Assembly: GCA_002914845.1 (NCBI GenBank)
Contig: JXTC01000028.1
Coordinates: forward strand, 638,297 to 702,296
DNA from: Trema orientale
Taxonomy: Eukaryota > Streptophyta > Magnoliopsida > Rosales > Cannabaceae
Direction of reading: 5' to 3'
Length of the DNA stretch: 64,000 nucleotides
A program made the position numbers and the translations under genes. Numbering within the stretch: the stretch's first letter is position 1; every line of letters starts with the position of its first letter. The notes under the pieces were generated by a model. That model was given only the letters and a program-made list of their open reading frames with translations. It was not told where the DNA came from and searched no databases. Shown here one piece after another: positions 33,078-47,160 of this stretch.

Positions 33078-33659
33078 ATGGATTTTCAACCCAATACTTC
33101 TCTTCATCTAAGTCTACCCAATATGAATGATCCGTATCATGATCATGTTAACCTAAACCTCGTCCTTGATCACTCCTCCACTTCTTCTTCCTCCTCCTCT
33201 TTAAGTCCCTCTGAGCCCCAGAAGGTGTTCTCCTGCAACTATTGCCAGAGAAAGTTCTACAGTTCCCAAGCTCTTGGTGGCCACCAAAACGCCCATAAGC
33301 TAGAGAGAACTTTGGCCAAGAAAAGTAGAGAGCTAACCTCCGCACTCGGCCGGGCCCAAATCGGCTCACCATCATCATCATCATCATCAGCTGGGCTCAA
33401 CCAACGCCCTGCCCTGTCTGGCAGTAATAATACCGGCGGTTCGAGCCTAGTTCGTCACGGTCAGCCGCCGACGGGCTGCGTCGAAAACCGAGGATATTAC
33501 GCCGATCGGTTAGGTGCCGATCATGATCCTATCATGAGCTATGGGAATAGCTCTAATTGGCCTAGACCTGATCATCATCATCATCATCGTCAACGCCAAT
33601 ATCACCATCAAAATGTTCAGGAGGAGATTGCCCAGCTTGACCTATCTTTGAGGCTTTGA
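33078..33659 (+). CDS. Single C2H2 zinc-finger transcription factor with EAR repressor motifs
   Basis: An intronless 193-residue protein, probably a nuclear DNA-binding repressor. The single finger, residues 53-73, has the plant-specific QALGGH core: Cys53, Cys56, His69, His73 (CX2CX12HX3H) in [20 protein letters not shown]. The C-terminus ends in LDLSLRL (187-193), an EAR motif known to recruit TOPLESS-type co-repressors; two further LxLxL matches occur near the N-terminus (LHLSL 9-13, LNLVL 26-30). Ser-rich stretches (33-44, 97-105) and a His run (166-170) are low-complexity. Length, one finger and terminal EAR fit the Arabidopsis ZFP1/ZFP3/ZFP4/ZFP7-like group, which acts in hormone and trichome/shoot development; the exact orthologue cannot be set from sequence alone. 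Start chosen as first ATG after the TATA box. Confidence 0.95.
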   Translation: MDFQPNTSLHLSLPNMNDPYHDHVNLNLVLDHSSTSSSSSSLSPSEPQKVFSCNYCQRKFYSSQALGGHQNAHKLERTLAKKSRELTSALGRAQIGSPSSSSSSAGLNQRPALSGSNNTGGSSLVRHGQPPTGCVENRGYYADRLGADHDPIMSYGNSSNWPRPDHHHHHRQRQYHHQNVQEEIAQLDLSLRL

Positions 33660-36600
33660 AAAATGATCAATAATGTTGCTTTTAAATGAACGGAGCCTAG
33701 CAAGCATCCTAACTAGGATGACATCTAAGAGCCTCCTGTCTCTCGTTCAACAACTCTCTTCCTAGGAGAATGATCAATTGGATAACTTAATTGTTTTAGT
33801 GTTTTTATTTTTATTTTTTCTCTCCTTAATTTTCAAATGTGGTTTCCATCTTTCCCATTTGACCTTTTTTATTTTCCTCTCTTTTTTTTTTTCTTTTTCA
33901 TATCTGATATTGTGAAAAGTATTATCTCTAAGTATTTGTTTGGAGATTGGTAACTTTAAAGTGTTACCTTACCGAATTATGAACAGCACCATTTTCCCAT
34001 CCTAGCTACATTTATGGCATTAAATAGGAAAGAAGCAGGCAACTTAACTTCTGTACTTGAAATATCAATAGAAATATTTTTCTTCGTATGTGGATCTTCC
34101 TTCCAACTTGTGTTTCTAGTGTTATATATATATATATATATATATTTGTATGTGTACATTTTGTGTGTATACTCGTGGTATAAGTATGGGTTCCCACGGG
34201 CGCTACAAATGATTTTTCAGTTTTAATTTGAGGTCTCAGATGGGGCAGAAGCGGTATGGGAATAACACTGTATATTTGCTTAGAAAAATGCTACATATGT
34301 CGACTACTAGTAAACTGTAACATAGTGCACCGTCCCGTTCTACTTTACCTTTCCAGTATAGTCAAAAATCAATATGGAAACCTGTGGGTGTCTCTTTGTT
34401 GATATCAATTAGATTTTACTAACATGTGAATATTTGATTTATTAAAACTTAAAAACTTAATATGATGCAATGTTATTTTTCGTTGGGTCATATTTTGTCA
34501 TGACCTAGCTAGATCTAGAGACATGATTTTAGATCCTACTCCTATTGACCTAAATGTATGATTGGTTAAGAACTAATGTATAAAGATGGTACTGTTGTTA
34601 TGGATTAAATATGCATCCTTATATTTTACTAATAGATAAATAAACAGAAAACAACACAAGCGCAAACAAATTGTCCATACTCTTAATGTGAGAGCTATAT
34701 CTATTTTTCAAGTGGCAAATTTTTTTTTGAATGAGATTATGTATATTTATTAATAAAGAACTAGTGTGTATATGTGTACATTATAGGAAGCAAATAGTCT
34801 CTCAAGATAATTATTATCTATTGCCATCTTTCCTTGTAACATTCCCTTTCAAAATAGCTTCATCAACTTCAGTTTTGCAAACAAGATGCGGAAAAAATTA
34901 TAAAAATCAATAATTCATTTATTTCAAGAACATTGACATAAGTTAATTATAACTTAATTTTGTACTCATGTTTTTACATTTCCTTACTTCTACTTGGTGG
35001 CACATAGTTTCTCTTTCTCCTTTTTGTAGCAAGTTCGTGAGTAGAGATTTGATTGATAGGCATATTATAGGTCTTGCTAGTTATTTGAGAGTTTTTTTTT
35101 CGTACGGTAAAGCAATGTAATCTTTTCCAACCTAGAGTTTTCCTTAGTAGGTTTACTTTTTAATTAGAGTTTTAATGAGGCATTAATGGATGCACTTTCC
35201 AATATTAATAGGAATATCTAGGTATGAGTATATGTAGATCTCTCCTTCACTTTTTGGATTGCTTAGTTTATTTGGTTTTTCATTTGAGACTTTGTTCGGT
35301 ACATTTTTTTTTTATTCCTTTTTATTTTTAATTAATTAGTTTTTGGTTTTTGGAGGGTGAAGAATGACTCTAAAGTGAGTATCCACTTAGTTGGGATGTA
35401 TTTGTAGTTTTTTCGATGCTTCTGCTTAACTCTTCTTTTGTTAAAAATCATAACCTTTATTTTTTTTATTGAATTTTACAAGGGGGATCCAACTTAGAAT
35501 CTCCATATTTTGCTAAGGTATTGTTATCTATAGCTTTAATTTTCTGACTTTTCATATATTATAAGTAAATGGATTTGAAAGTTTGATATCCTAAAAGAAA
35601 GAAGAGTTTGGAGGGGTGCCAATCTGATTATGATGTCTTTAATATAGATTGTCATTCTTTTTGCTCAATTTCTAACTTTGTTTTTTTTATTTTTATTGTT
35701 TTTTACTTTTGTTATAAAATTGTGTCCTAAAAAGGACTTATTATAATTATTAACAATAATTAAGTAGATCAAATATCAATCGTAATTTATATATGTGCAC
35801 GCGCCTAAATATATATAATGGCCCCGTAACTTTTGAAAATTAGGGTTTACCCCAACTTTTAAAATCATTTCAACTATATATACTTTACTCTTTGCCCCAC
35901 TCATTTTTTTTGGGTCCCTACATGTACTTTTGTTTCCTAATATGCTCATGCTTAACATTTGAGTTACTTGCCTATACTTTTTTGGGTGGCTCTATTGTAC
36001 CTCCTTTTTGTTCTCTTCTTATCCCTCATATAAAAATTAATTTATGACAAAAATAACCATGTAAGAAATGACATAAATGGACAAAATAAACATTAAACAA
36101 CGAAAATATTTGTTCCTAATTGCAATATCAGTTATAAACACACCCCTTTGAATACTTTTGAGAAAATCTATCATTCTTGAAATTAAAACGAAAATCCTTG
36201 ACAAAAATTAAAATCTTTTTAGTTAGATTAAGTTTTTGAAATTATATAAATGAATATATTGTACTTTCTAAATCCCAATAATTTTGATTAAGTGACTCTC
36301 TCTCTCCTTCTCTCTCTACCTAAAGCTTTAATTTAATTTTTATAAAAAGTAACTCAAGAACTCTAGAAATAACTCAAGAACCCTAACTTTTTATGGGATA
36401 AATAAGTAAATAATAATAACACAAAATAATGAAAATTGATAGATAATTTGACTCCCAAAATTATTTTCTCTATGCTTTTAATAAAAAATAATATATTAAA
36501 AATACCTAAATTTTAGATTGAGTTTTTATCAAGAAAGAAAAAGATTGAAGAAGATAAATAATTGGAGATTTTAGAATTAGTGGGTGGGAAAAGAAATTTT

Positions 36601-39590
36601 ATTAGATTATTTTTTGTTAATGTCCAACTTTGGAATAAGTAGTATTAAAGATGGGGTGTATTAGGAAAATATTTAAATTTTAAATTTTAAATTTTAAAGA
36701 GGTGTTTAATTTTAAAAGAGTTGTCTTTTCCCCTAATTTCACTTGATTCCTTTGTATTTTTTTTCTAACTTTTGTGAAACCAAAATATTGTTATAGGATT
36801 TATTAAAATTAATATCGTTTTTGGAAAAAAATGGTGATTCATTGAATGTGAATTTTTATTTTTATTTTTAAAAAAAGCTTAATTTGTTGCGTACATTATG
36901 GAAAATATCTCTAATTAGATTGACAATAAAAATTTCGTAACTATGAAATGCAATAGGTAATACATTTGTTATTTGTCAATCAAAATACTATAGTCTTTTA
37001 TAACTAAAGAAATTAATTAAATCTCATTTTACTTGATTGTGTTATATGAAACTTTTGTTCTAATATAATTGTATACCCTCACAGCATTATAATCCTGGAT
37101 GCGTCACTGTATGTATATATCTTTAAAAATTATATATAATTAGTTTTGAAAGTATATAAAGATCACCAATATTAGTGATAAACATCACACTGTATATGTT
37201 ACAAGTAATTAGTCTAAAAAGATGGATTCCTATGTAACCCCTTGCTGATATGATTACACATCTAAGCATTTACTTAAAACCAGTAGTAGTGTCCCTTTAG
37301 TAATATTGGACAGTAAAATTTAACTGGAAAAGGAAAAAAAAAAAAAAAAAAAAGAAACTTTGCGCTAAGAATATAAAAATTAGAAAGAATATGTATAAAA
37401 GAGAATTAAATATATATTGAGAAAAATTGCATGTGTTTACCATAAGCTAATATTATACCATAAAGTTGTGTGATAAATTTCGTTTGCCACGAAAAAGAGC
37501 GGAACAAAAAAGCATCACGAGTATTATGTATAATTAAGGTAGGTTCCAAGTTTTCATAGTGTATATATTTCTTTGCTTATATATAGTACTGTTTATGCTA
37601 TATACTATACTTTTTCAAGAACAAAAGTACTTTATATTTTAGAGACATCAGTTTTCAGTCACTTCATATATATTTTAAAGTTTATTTTCAATATATTAGG
37701 ATATTATTTAACTAAGATTTATAGAAGTTTTCGCGTTAATTAGTTATAAAAACTCTCCAAGAAGTTAGACATATATATGCATCTCACATATTTTCTTGCT
37801 GCTTTATATTTTTATTTTATTCCGAAAAGCATATAACATAGAAAATATTACTAAGTCTCAAGTCTCAGGATCATTAATTCTCTGGCATCAGTAATATATA
37901 AAGCACACCACCCCCACAGCCATCTCCCCCGAAGTACTAATCAGAATATTGGATTGAGTTGGGAACATTTTCCAGCAGTCCCACTTCCCCTCCTACTTTC
38001 CCTACAATTTATCCAACTTATATGAGCAATTTTACTCGTATAATACATTATCTACTAGCTTATAGAGGATAATACTTGATTAATCAAACTTAGTAAAACT
38101 GTAAAGTTTAAGAGCCCAACATGGACAAATTTCTTTTTACACCGACAACAGTTTCGAAAATAACGAATGTGTATTGTGCTTTCAAGATATACTTGTACAG
38201 TTGCTACGATATATATATTGTCGTATGGTAATAAAATAGGTACAAAAGAATGTAGAAATATAAAAGCATTGATTAGTGTATAATATACGTACGATTGTAT
38301 CTTGTGGTGGGATAAAGGGAGAGGGATAGGTAAACATGAGTACATGACAAGTGATCTCCATGCATGATTCTATCCTAAACAGTCGAGTTAAGTTTTTAAT
38401 ATCATTCATGTTTCTTGAAAATGCCATCTAACTAATTTTATGGTAAAAAAAATGTAGGTAGCAATTAGTGAACTTGTAACCACACAATAATCATTTGGCC
38501 GCTAACCCAATTAAGTAAGGCTTTTAGCACTATAGTTTTGCTAGTGCCTTCCTCTACACATCTTAAAGAAAAAAAAAAAAAAAGAAAAAAAGAAAAAAGT
38601 ATACTCTTCCTTGAGATTGTGATGAGGATATCAACTACTAATTGCCAAGTCAATCATTTGTCTGTTTTAGGCAAGTCAATTTAATAACTCCATTGAGATA
38701 ATGTTTCACTTGGAATATTACTCCACTACTTCTCCTAGATGTAATTAAAGGCCCCATATTCTCTATAACTATATATCTCCAATCTTTAATGTATGCACTA
38801 AACCAAATTCAGAGATATTATAGCTATATTTATAAAATTAATTAGCTGGTTCAGTGGCACAATTTCACACGAATAATACCTTAGGGGCCCAATTCAGGTC
38901 GTTTCAACTAGTTAATTAATTATGTCCGAACCGTCTTTTCTAATAATCGATGATATTTTCACAAACCCTCTTGATCAGTCCTGCATATGTGTACAATAAC
39001 GTCTCATTATCTTATTAGTGCGATTCATAACAGGAAGCTCATCTTGTGCGTTTTGAATTACAAGCTTAAATATTGATAAAAGAGGACCATGTTAGCTAAG
39101 ATTCTGTCTCTGAAAGTAACGCTACATGAAATTTGGACTGAATCTGCTTTAATTTTTCATGAAGTGGACGTCACATCACAAATGAACAAGAAAATGAGGT
39201 ACTTAGCATCCCATAAGTAAAGTAGTTGCACTTTCTGATACTTGGAAAAGACCATATGGATTTTTGCATAGAAGAATAGAGAAACAACAAAATTCATGGT
39301 ATTTTGGAAACAAAGTAGAACTTTAATTACGGATTAGTGTTCTGAAATGAGAAACCACCAAATTCTTCTAATGAGTATTAATATAATAAGTCTTGAGTTA
39401 TCAATTCTAAGACGGCACAAAAATGCGCTTTCATTTGCTCTTGAATTAAAATGAATTTAAATAAATGAGAATTTCCTGTTGTATGCTGTACTTTGTTTTT
39501 TCTTTTTTTTTTTTTGTTTTTTCCCCAAAAGAAGTAAAAAGTAAAAGAAATTGAAAAATGTGGTGGACTGTGTTTTTTAGGTCTGGTACA
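33660..39590. other. Long gene-free region downstream of the zinc-finger gene
   Basis: The first few hundred bases are the 3' untranslated region; AATAAT near 33669 is a possible but weak poly-A signal. Beyond that no frame, transposon end or RNA gene is supported over almost 6 kb. Simple repeats include TA at 34124-34144, three copies of 'aaattttaa' at about 36675-36700, and a poly-A run at about 37334-37353. Confidence 0.45.
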
Positions 39591-39828
39591 TTTTTTATTA
39601 GAAAATTACCATTTTAAAACAATATTTAGAAACCATTTTCAAAATAGTAACTAGTAACCGATAATCAATTTCCAGAAACTGGTAACTAGAAACCAAAGGT
39701 ATTTATAAACTCTAACTGGTAACCAGTCACCAGTTAGTTTTCAGAGACTGCTAACTCATAACCATTCCAAAAATGGTACTTTTCTAAAAGATTTTTTAAA
39801 AAAGTGATATTTTTCTAACAAAAATGTA
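39591..39828. mobile_element. Dispersed inverted-repeat element, copy 2
   Basis: Same layout as the copy at 8107-8316: outer inverted repeats (ttttttattagaaaattacc on the left, gtgatatttttctaacaaaa on the right) around repeats of 'tttccagaaactggtaacta'. The same orientation and similar flanking sequence ('tgttagaaaccc' downstream) suggest that the repeat unit is longer than the inverted part. Confidence 0.5.
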
Positions 39829-40077
39829 CAAAAATTGGAAAAAAACTATGACCTTCGTATTTTTAAAGGGGACTTATAAAAATATGATCAAATTTTGATC
39901 TAAGTAAATATCCATTTATCAAATATTATAGCAAAATGTCCAGTATATATGTTTATATACCAAGTGTCAAATTTTATACACCAAGTACAAAAATTATATA
40001 CCCAGTACATTTCAGTACAGTAACTGAAATTGGTAGATAAACATATCTACTAAGTGTAAAAATATATATACCAGGAC

Positions 40078-41395
40078 ATTTAGCTATAAAATTTAAAAAA
40101 TAGACATCTACTTAATCAAATTTAAAATATTGGTCATCCACCAAAATTTCTCTTTTTGTTGTAATTCTTTTGGTTTTTACATGTAAAAGTGTTAGAAACC
40201 CTAAAAGGGTACAAAACTATAGCATGGCCTTACCACTTACTTGAACCAGAGAGGTCCATGATGGTGTCCAACGGGCCATACACTCTAGCAAAGACACTAC
40301 TACTATGCCTGGGCTGAGAGAAGCCCAAGCTCTAATGGGCAATGATTATTGGGAACTGGACATGGGTAGGAGAAATTTGGGCCTAAATGACTTTTGTGTT
40401 AATATTTTTAAAATAACATCTTTAGGAGTGTGAAAGTCAAAAAAAAATTTTACCATAAAAAACTCTTAAAAATATCATAAATAATGGTCAAAATGATTTC
40501 TTTTACCACAAGTCAATTTTGTTTTTCGACACTCCTTAACACGTCATTTCAAAATTTCAAAAAAAGTCATTTTGGCCAAAATTGATCCTACCCATATCCT
40601 TTTCCCATGATTGTTAAAAAAGGTCCAAAATTTTTTTTAAAAAAAAAACATAAAAAAGAGAAATTTGCACCCAGTTCCTGTTTTTGTGCCCTATATTCAC
40701 AAATATACTTTATATGTAAAATTTGTTTGGTATAAAATTTAGCTATAAAATTTAAAAAATAGACATCTACTTAATCAAATTTAAAATATTGGTCATCCAC
40801 CAAAATTTCTCTTTTTGTTGTAATTCTTTTGGTTTTTACATGTAAAAGTGTTAGAAACCCTAAAAGGGTACAAACTATAGCATGGCCTTACCACTTACTT
40901 GAACCAGAGAGGTCCATGATGGTGTCCAACGGGCCATACACTCTAGCAAAGACACTACTACTATGCCTGGGCTGAGAGAAGCCCAAGCTCTAATGGGCAA
41001 TGATTATTGGGAACTGGACATGGGTAGGAGAAATTTGGGCCTAAATGACTTTTGTGTTAATATTTTTAAAATAACATCTTTAGGAGTGTGAAAGTCAAAA
41101 AAAAATTTTACCATAAAAAACTTTTAAAAATATCATAAATAATGGTCAAAATGATTTCTTTTACCACAAGTCAATTTTGTTTTTCGACACTCCTTAACAC
41201 GTCATTTCAAAATTTCAAAAAAAGTCATTTTGGCCAAAATTGATCCTACCCATATCCTTTTCCCATGATTGTTAGAAAAGGTCCAATTTTTTTTTTTTAA
41301 AAAAAAAAACATAAAAAAGAGAAATTTGCACCCAGTTCCTGTTTTTGTGCCCTATATTCACAAATATAGTTTATATGTAAAATTTGTTTGGTATA
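40078..41395. repeat. Young tandem duplication, unit about 659-661 bp
   Basis: Copy A (40078-40736) and copy B (40737-41395) are almost identical; only a handful of substitutions and A/T-run length changes were seen (for example acaaaact versus acaaact, tatactt versus tatagtt). The unit includes a GC-richer part (40200-40380) but no open frame of note. The near identity implies a recent event or an assembly duplication. Confidence 0.9.
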
Positions 41396-41691
41396 TATTT
41401 TCAGTATAAATTTTTACCTATAGTTTACATTTATCGTGCAAAATTTATACCTATGCTATATACTTTGAAATTTATACCGATTTTTAAGTATAAGATTTAT
41501 TCACGAAATGTATACTTTTCATGAATAAAATTCTTGTGATATACATTTCTCCAAAGCGAGTATTTGTGAAATAAAAATAAAAAAGGGGTATTTATGAAAT
41601 ATGCTTAAGAAAATATTCCCAAAAAAACTACAAACATTTTTCAATAAGGCCAGCTCTTCTGGCCCCAATAGATACGACCCTTATCCTTTTA

Positions 41692-42098
41692 GAGGCTGTT
41701 TGGTATTGAGAGTTCTTTGGCATAAGAATGAGAATGTGAAAGATTCTCATGTTTGTTATGAGTATTGTATTTTTTGACCCATGGGAATGTGAAATTTAAA
41801 GAGTTGACTTAGCCGTACTTTGGGGTAATCAAAAATCCACACATATAGGTAGTTTTCAAATTAACCTCCATTTGAATCTATAAGCCTCACAATAAATTAC
41901 AATCTTTTATCCTTATTTTTTCTTCCAGATTCCCATCCCATGTACAACCAAATACAGTTTTTGACATTCCCGGGAAACTTAGAAAATGATTCTAATGTGC
42001 AATCAAACACAAATATTTAAGTTTCCATATAATCACATCACCCTCCTTAACTTTCCTATTAATTTGAAACCTTGGAACTCACCATACCAAACAGCCTC
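41692..42098. mobile_element. Tourist-like (PIF/Harbinger) MITE
   Basis: Terminal inverted repeats GAGGCTGTTTGGTA extend, with mismatches, to 'gagttc'. The element is 407 bp and flanked by the trinucleotide TTA on both sides (41689-41691, 42099-42101), the target preference of PIF/Harbinger elements. No coding capacity. Confidence 0.8.
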
Positions 42099-42101
42099 TT
42101 A

Positions 42102-44684
42102 AGGCTAGAGCTTGCCAATTTCCCTAGAAGGGACAAGAGTTAACTGGCCTGACATTATCAAGAAAGGTACATTAATTCCCGTTTTTTAGCAGCATAATTA
42201 CATAAATAGTCGTCGTGCATTTTTAATTTATTCATATCCAATTTTTATAATCATTTTTAAGAGTGTAGGATGGTTAGGCTCTTGAGTATTAATTATTAAA
42301 ATTAGTGGGAGACGCTCGTAAAAGTAATTATTTTTATGAAATATTTTTATATTAATGAAATAGAAGAATTATTCATTTAATTAATTGTGTATAATATTAT
42401 TTGAATAAAGATCTATTTAATTATATTACTATGTATCCTTGTGATTACAATGTGATTCATAAAAGATAAAAATACAAGTTATTTACAATTAATTAATTGA
42501 AGTTCGTAATGATATAAATAAGGTTGGGCACTTTATGTATGCTGTAGCAAACTATGAAAAATTTTGACTTATCTTGCTTAAACTAAAGTCAGCTGGTATA
42601 GTGGGACTTATACTGAATTAGATCAAAGATGAAATTCTATTGAAAATATAAATGGAAAAAAATCTCATAGGCAACAATTAGCATTACTCTTAATCTTGAG
42701 TTAGCTATAATTATATATTCACAAGTATGACTTGAATTGTAAATGAGCGAGATTAGTCGAGATGAATATTTTCTGTTGTTTGGTAAAACATGTTTGTTGA
42801 ATTATATAATTACACTTAGGATATAAAATTTGGAGAAATAACATCTCTTGGTAGATTTCAATATTTGATCATTAATCTTAGGCCTAAGTATATCAATATT
42901 GATTTAGTCAATAAGATATTAACTAATAGTTAAGAGAAGAATTAGTAAGAGCCAAGAAACATTTAATTATGTTTTTATGATGTTATGCAAAGGAGTAATT
43001 GGTGAAGAATCATTGTGGCATAAGAAGTTTACTCCAAAATATAGTTGTGGACAGTTGGTGTACAATTTCAGTCCCTTAGTGGAATAGACCTGAAATTAAA
43101 TAATTAACAGGCTCGTTTAACTATTTAGGAACTAATTGTATATGTCTTATAAGATCCCAGACCTAACTTGTAGTAATTGTCATACTGTTACTGGACTGGA
43201 CCAATTAAGAAGAAATTGGACAGAATTGAGATGGACTACTTGTAAGGCTACACGCTTGGCCTAGTTGTTGGGCTTGGGGGTGTAGCATAATCAATAGGAG
43301 GAGATAGTTTCAGTTTTGGTAAATTTCGGATAAAACTGATTAGCTTAGTCACTAAGTAATTATTCTTTCCGATATGGTTAATTCCATATATAGATTAATT
43401 ATAATTCTTATTATTAATTTGATTCAATGAACCTAGACATAATTAGATAGTCAGTCTAATTATGGTTAATAGGATCTTAACAAATCAAGAAAAAATTGTC
43501 ATGGTAATATTTGATTGATTGCTGCATAAAAAAAGCAAATTAGGACAGTTAAATATTATAAATAAGTTAAATTAGGTACGATTTTCCATAAAAGAAAATA
43601 CCATTACTGGCCGATTCTGGCCAGTGAAATAGAAGCCCACACACCTATAGTACAAGGACTATAGCCTGTGGAGCTCCTAGGGTTAGCCTCCTAGTGTCTT
43701 GTCTCTAATTATCTATATATAGGAGATTGTAGATATCTCTTTCATAGGTGATAGAAACTATGAAGTTCTGTCAGCTTTTCAAGAGAGAAAGAATTCACAA
43801 AGATAAGCGAATAATCAATTCTCTATTCTTTGATTTTTTTGTGAATTAAGCACGATCACTAACTTGATCTTTTCCTATATAGTATGTAGAGATCACACTC
43901 TTATGTGACTATACATAAGGATAGATCGGAAGATCTTTTTGGGATTAGAGTTATACACTTGGTCGTTTTCGATCAATAAGAGGTATGATTTTCTAACATA
44001 CATTTAATATATTATTATGAGTTTTATACGATCCTAGTTATGTTTTTTGTTGCATTGTTAAATTAAAAAAAAAAAAACTATTGGTAGATTTTTCTATTAA
44101 AAATAAAATTTTAAACAATACTACCAACTGCGATTTTTCTCTTGTCTTTTTAACACTAGCGTAACTGGGATGCTTATAACCTGTAGATGCTTCTTATTCT
44201 GGTTTGATGTTATTCACTAAAAAGTTTGACATTTTGTTTATACTATAGATAGTATGTAGTGTGGTCTATCTTAATGGAAATGATAGGTCTCCCTTCATTA
44301 AGCTATTTGACTTTAGATAGATACTATTACATAACAAAATATATTGGGTTGGACTAAGTAAAATTAGAGTTTAAGCAAATAACTATGTTCCTAAATTCAT
44401 TTTCACTAATAAACAATTATGAGATGTCTATCTTTTTGTTCCTAAGTGATTAAATGGACTCATGTTTGTATTCTCCAATACCAGATTTACTTTTGATTTG
44501 TTTGTTGAGAATTAATTTTATTCCCTTGTGAATATTGTGAGTTGTCTTTTTAATACTAACAAGCATTCTTACGATTGTTAGTATGGTTTGCATTTAACCC
44601 ACGAGGACACCCTTCACATAAGTAATAATGATCATTCTCATAATCATTGGATACATATCAATAATAGAGAAAATAACATGCAAC
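42102..44684. other. Gene-free region, possibly decayed LTR-element sequence
   Basis: No protein domain is recognisable. Positions 43040-43990 are less AT-rich and have the look of LTR or leader sequence (tatata-box-like 'ctatatataggagattg' at 43711, followed by a run toward 'ttctaaca' at 43998), but no matching start, duplication or second copy was found, so this remains a guess. Confidence 0.25.
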
Positions 44685-45195
44685 TGTTAGATATGCATAA
44701 TGGATTGTTAAACCATATACAATCCTAGAATCTATGATGCTAAATTATCATGAAAAGATTTATTGAGAGAAAATTTGTGACTAACCTAGATCCATTGTGT
44801 TTGACAGCAAAGGATGTGATCACATAAGCGGAAGTGATGTATTAATTAGAACCTGAGGGTAGAAGGTCTTCTACAGCCAGAATAATCTATGTATGCTCAA
44901 TGAGATCTCTCTCTATTGATGGAGGCAGAAGAGAAGAACGTACGCTCTATTTGGCTTGGAGACCAAAACTCTAATAGCTACGTCCTTATATACTGACAGG
45001 CAATAGAGACCCCATCAATCCTTATTAGTCCAGTATTGGATAACCACACATTACACAGCCCATACTTAATTGGTAATTTCCTGAGCCTATATTTAGATCA
45101 CTTAATTAGCTCCACTTATCAGACAGCCCTAATATATAATTGTTATTTAAAAAACGTGAAGCCCATATTTAATAGGTTATATATATAACCCAACA
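44685..45195 (-). repeat. 3' LTR of copia copy 2 (511 bp)
   Basis: TG...CA ends (tgttagatatgcataatgg ... aacccaaca), similar along its length to the 506-bp LTR of copy 1. The polypurine tract follows at 45196-45210. Confidence 0.85.
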
Positions 45196-46029
45196 ATCTC
45201 TCACTTAGGCTACATAGGTTTTTCCTTAGATAATTATATAGCGAAAACTCGAGTGCACACTTTATCGTTGTCTATTAAGAAATTACTCTTTAAGATAATC
45301 TGAACCATCTTGTATATCAACATGAAACCAAAGCGGCCTTTATTGCACTTAGGTAGGCAACTAAATCTATTAATGATTACCAAATCAGTACACGCAATGA
45401 CACAGATCAAGTATGGATGTATGGCATAGAAATTACACGAAAAGTGATCTTACATACCTATTTCCATTTGGTCCTACTTTATGATTCCAAAGAATCAATC
45501 TTAGTTTTTCACTTTATGCAAAACAGCAGATAGAAAGAAAATAAAATATAAATTCAGAGTATAAAAGAAAACCATCACTTTATTGATATCAAATAATAAA
45601 TGTGTCTTTCACAAGAGAACTTATAAAATCTAATTCCCACTAATCCTGAACATCTTTAAATGGTATAACACCCATATGAGCAGTGTGCTCATGAAACACC
45701 TTAGGCATTAGGCCTTTAGTGAGCGGATCCGTCAATATGGAGTTAGTACCGATATGTTCTATAGATACTAGATGACCCTGAACTCTTTATTTAACAACTA
45801 GAAACTTAATGTCTATGTGTTTATACTTTGACAAGCTTCTGTTGTTATTGGAATATAGAACAGTGGCTCTATTATCACAATAAATCTTTAATAGCTTTTC
45901 AATGCCATCAACAATTTGTAGACCGGTGATAAAATTCTGCAGCTATATTCCTTGATTCGATGCCTCACGACAAGCTATAAATTCTGCCTCTATAGTGGAA
46001 AAACCTGTGAGCGTCTGCTTAACACTCTT

Positions 46030-47160
46030 CTATGATACAGCTCCTCTGGCAAGCAGGTAAATATAGCTTGAAGTGGATCTCTTACTATCCATGCATCCAA
46101 TATAATCAGAGTCAGAATACCCCATAATCTCCAAACGATCAGATCTCTGATAAGTGAGCATATAATCTTTTATTCTCTGTAAATATCTCAAAACCCTCTT
46201 TGCCACTGTCCAGTGATCCATACCAGGATTACTTAAATATCTGTCTAGCATTCCAATTATGTACACTATATTCTGATGCGTACACACCTGAGCATACATC
46301 AGACTCCCTACTGCAGATATATAAAGGAACTTCTGCATTTCTTTAGCTTCAAGCTCATTCTTGGGGTATTGAATGAGATTAAATTTATCACTCTTTGCAA
46401 TAGGTGTATCTTCTATAGCACATTTGCTCATGCCAAATTTATCAAGCAACTTTTCGATATAGCTCTTTTGTGATAACCTAAGTATACCTTAAGAGCGATC
46501 TCAGTGTATTTTAATCCCTAATATAAAAGAGGCGTCCCCAAGATATTTCATCTCAAATTTGTTTGATAGAAATCTCTTGGTTTCATGCAATAAGCCTATA
46601 TCATTGCTTGCCAAAAGTATGTCATCGACATATAAAACCAGGAAGATACTTTTGCTCCCACTGAATTTGTGATATATACATCTATCTACCAAATTATTCT
46701 CAAAACTGAATGAGAAAATAACTTGATGAAACTTATGATACTATTGATGGGATGCCTGTTTGAGACCATAGATGTATTTCTTTAGTTTACAGACCATAGA
46801 CTTTGGATCTCCAATTACAAAGTTTTCAGGCTATACCATATAAATTATTTCCTCAATATCACCATTGAGAAACGCAGTCTTTACATCCATCTGGTGTAGC
46901 TCTAAATCAAAATAAGCTATTAATGCCATAATTATTCTAAAAGAGACTTTCGAAGAAACTGGAGAGAAAACCTCTTTATAGTCAATACCTTCTTTCTGAG
47001 TAAAACCCTTAGTAACTAGATGAGCCTTATATCTTTCGATATTGCCTTTAGAATCCTTTTTGGTTTTAAAATTCCATTTACAACTAATGGGATTGTTTCC
47101 TACTGGCAATTCAAAGAGTTCCCAAATGTTGTTATCTTTCATGGATTTCATCTCATCCTC
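46030..47160 (-). pseudogene. Copia reverse transcriptase/RNase H remnant, copy 2
   Basis: Three separate frames carry consecutive parts of the enzyme: 46831-47151 has the start of the polymerase (WELFELPVGNNPISCKW, then [14 protein letters not shown]), 46501-46692 has the catalytic [10 protein letters not shown], and 46030-46449 has the thumb/connection and the first RNase H residues (SDSDYIGC). RNase H sequence continues without a long frame to about 45640. Stops and frameshifts between them make it non-functional. Unlike copy 1, the junction reading VYIIGML is intact here, which helps locate the 2-bp deletion in copy 1. Confidence 0.8.

Noticed and set aside
33148..33387. Open frame antisense to the zinc-finger gene (Met run, Arg-rich)
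   Set aside because: Shadow of the Ser codon and 'catcat' repeats of the real gene on the plus strand.
37945..38025. Possible miRNA-like hairpin (ggattgagttgggaac pairing with ctttccctacaatttatcc)
   Set aside because: One arm recalls the start of miR482-type sequences, but the match fades after about 10 nt and the stem has several bulges; not enough to call.
43700..44000. LTR end of another copia element
   Set aside because: TATA-like and 'ctaaca' sequences are suggestive, but no matching start, TSD or partner was found.
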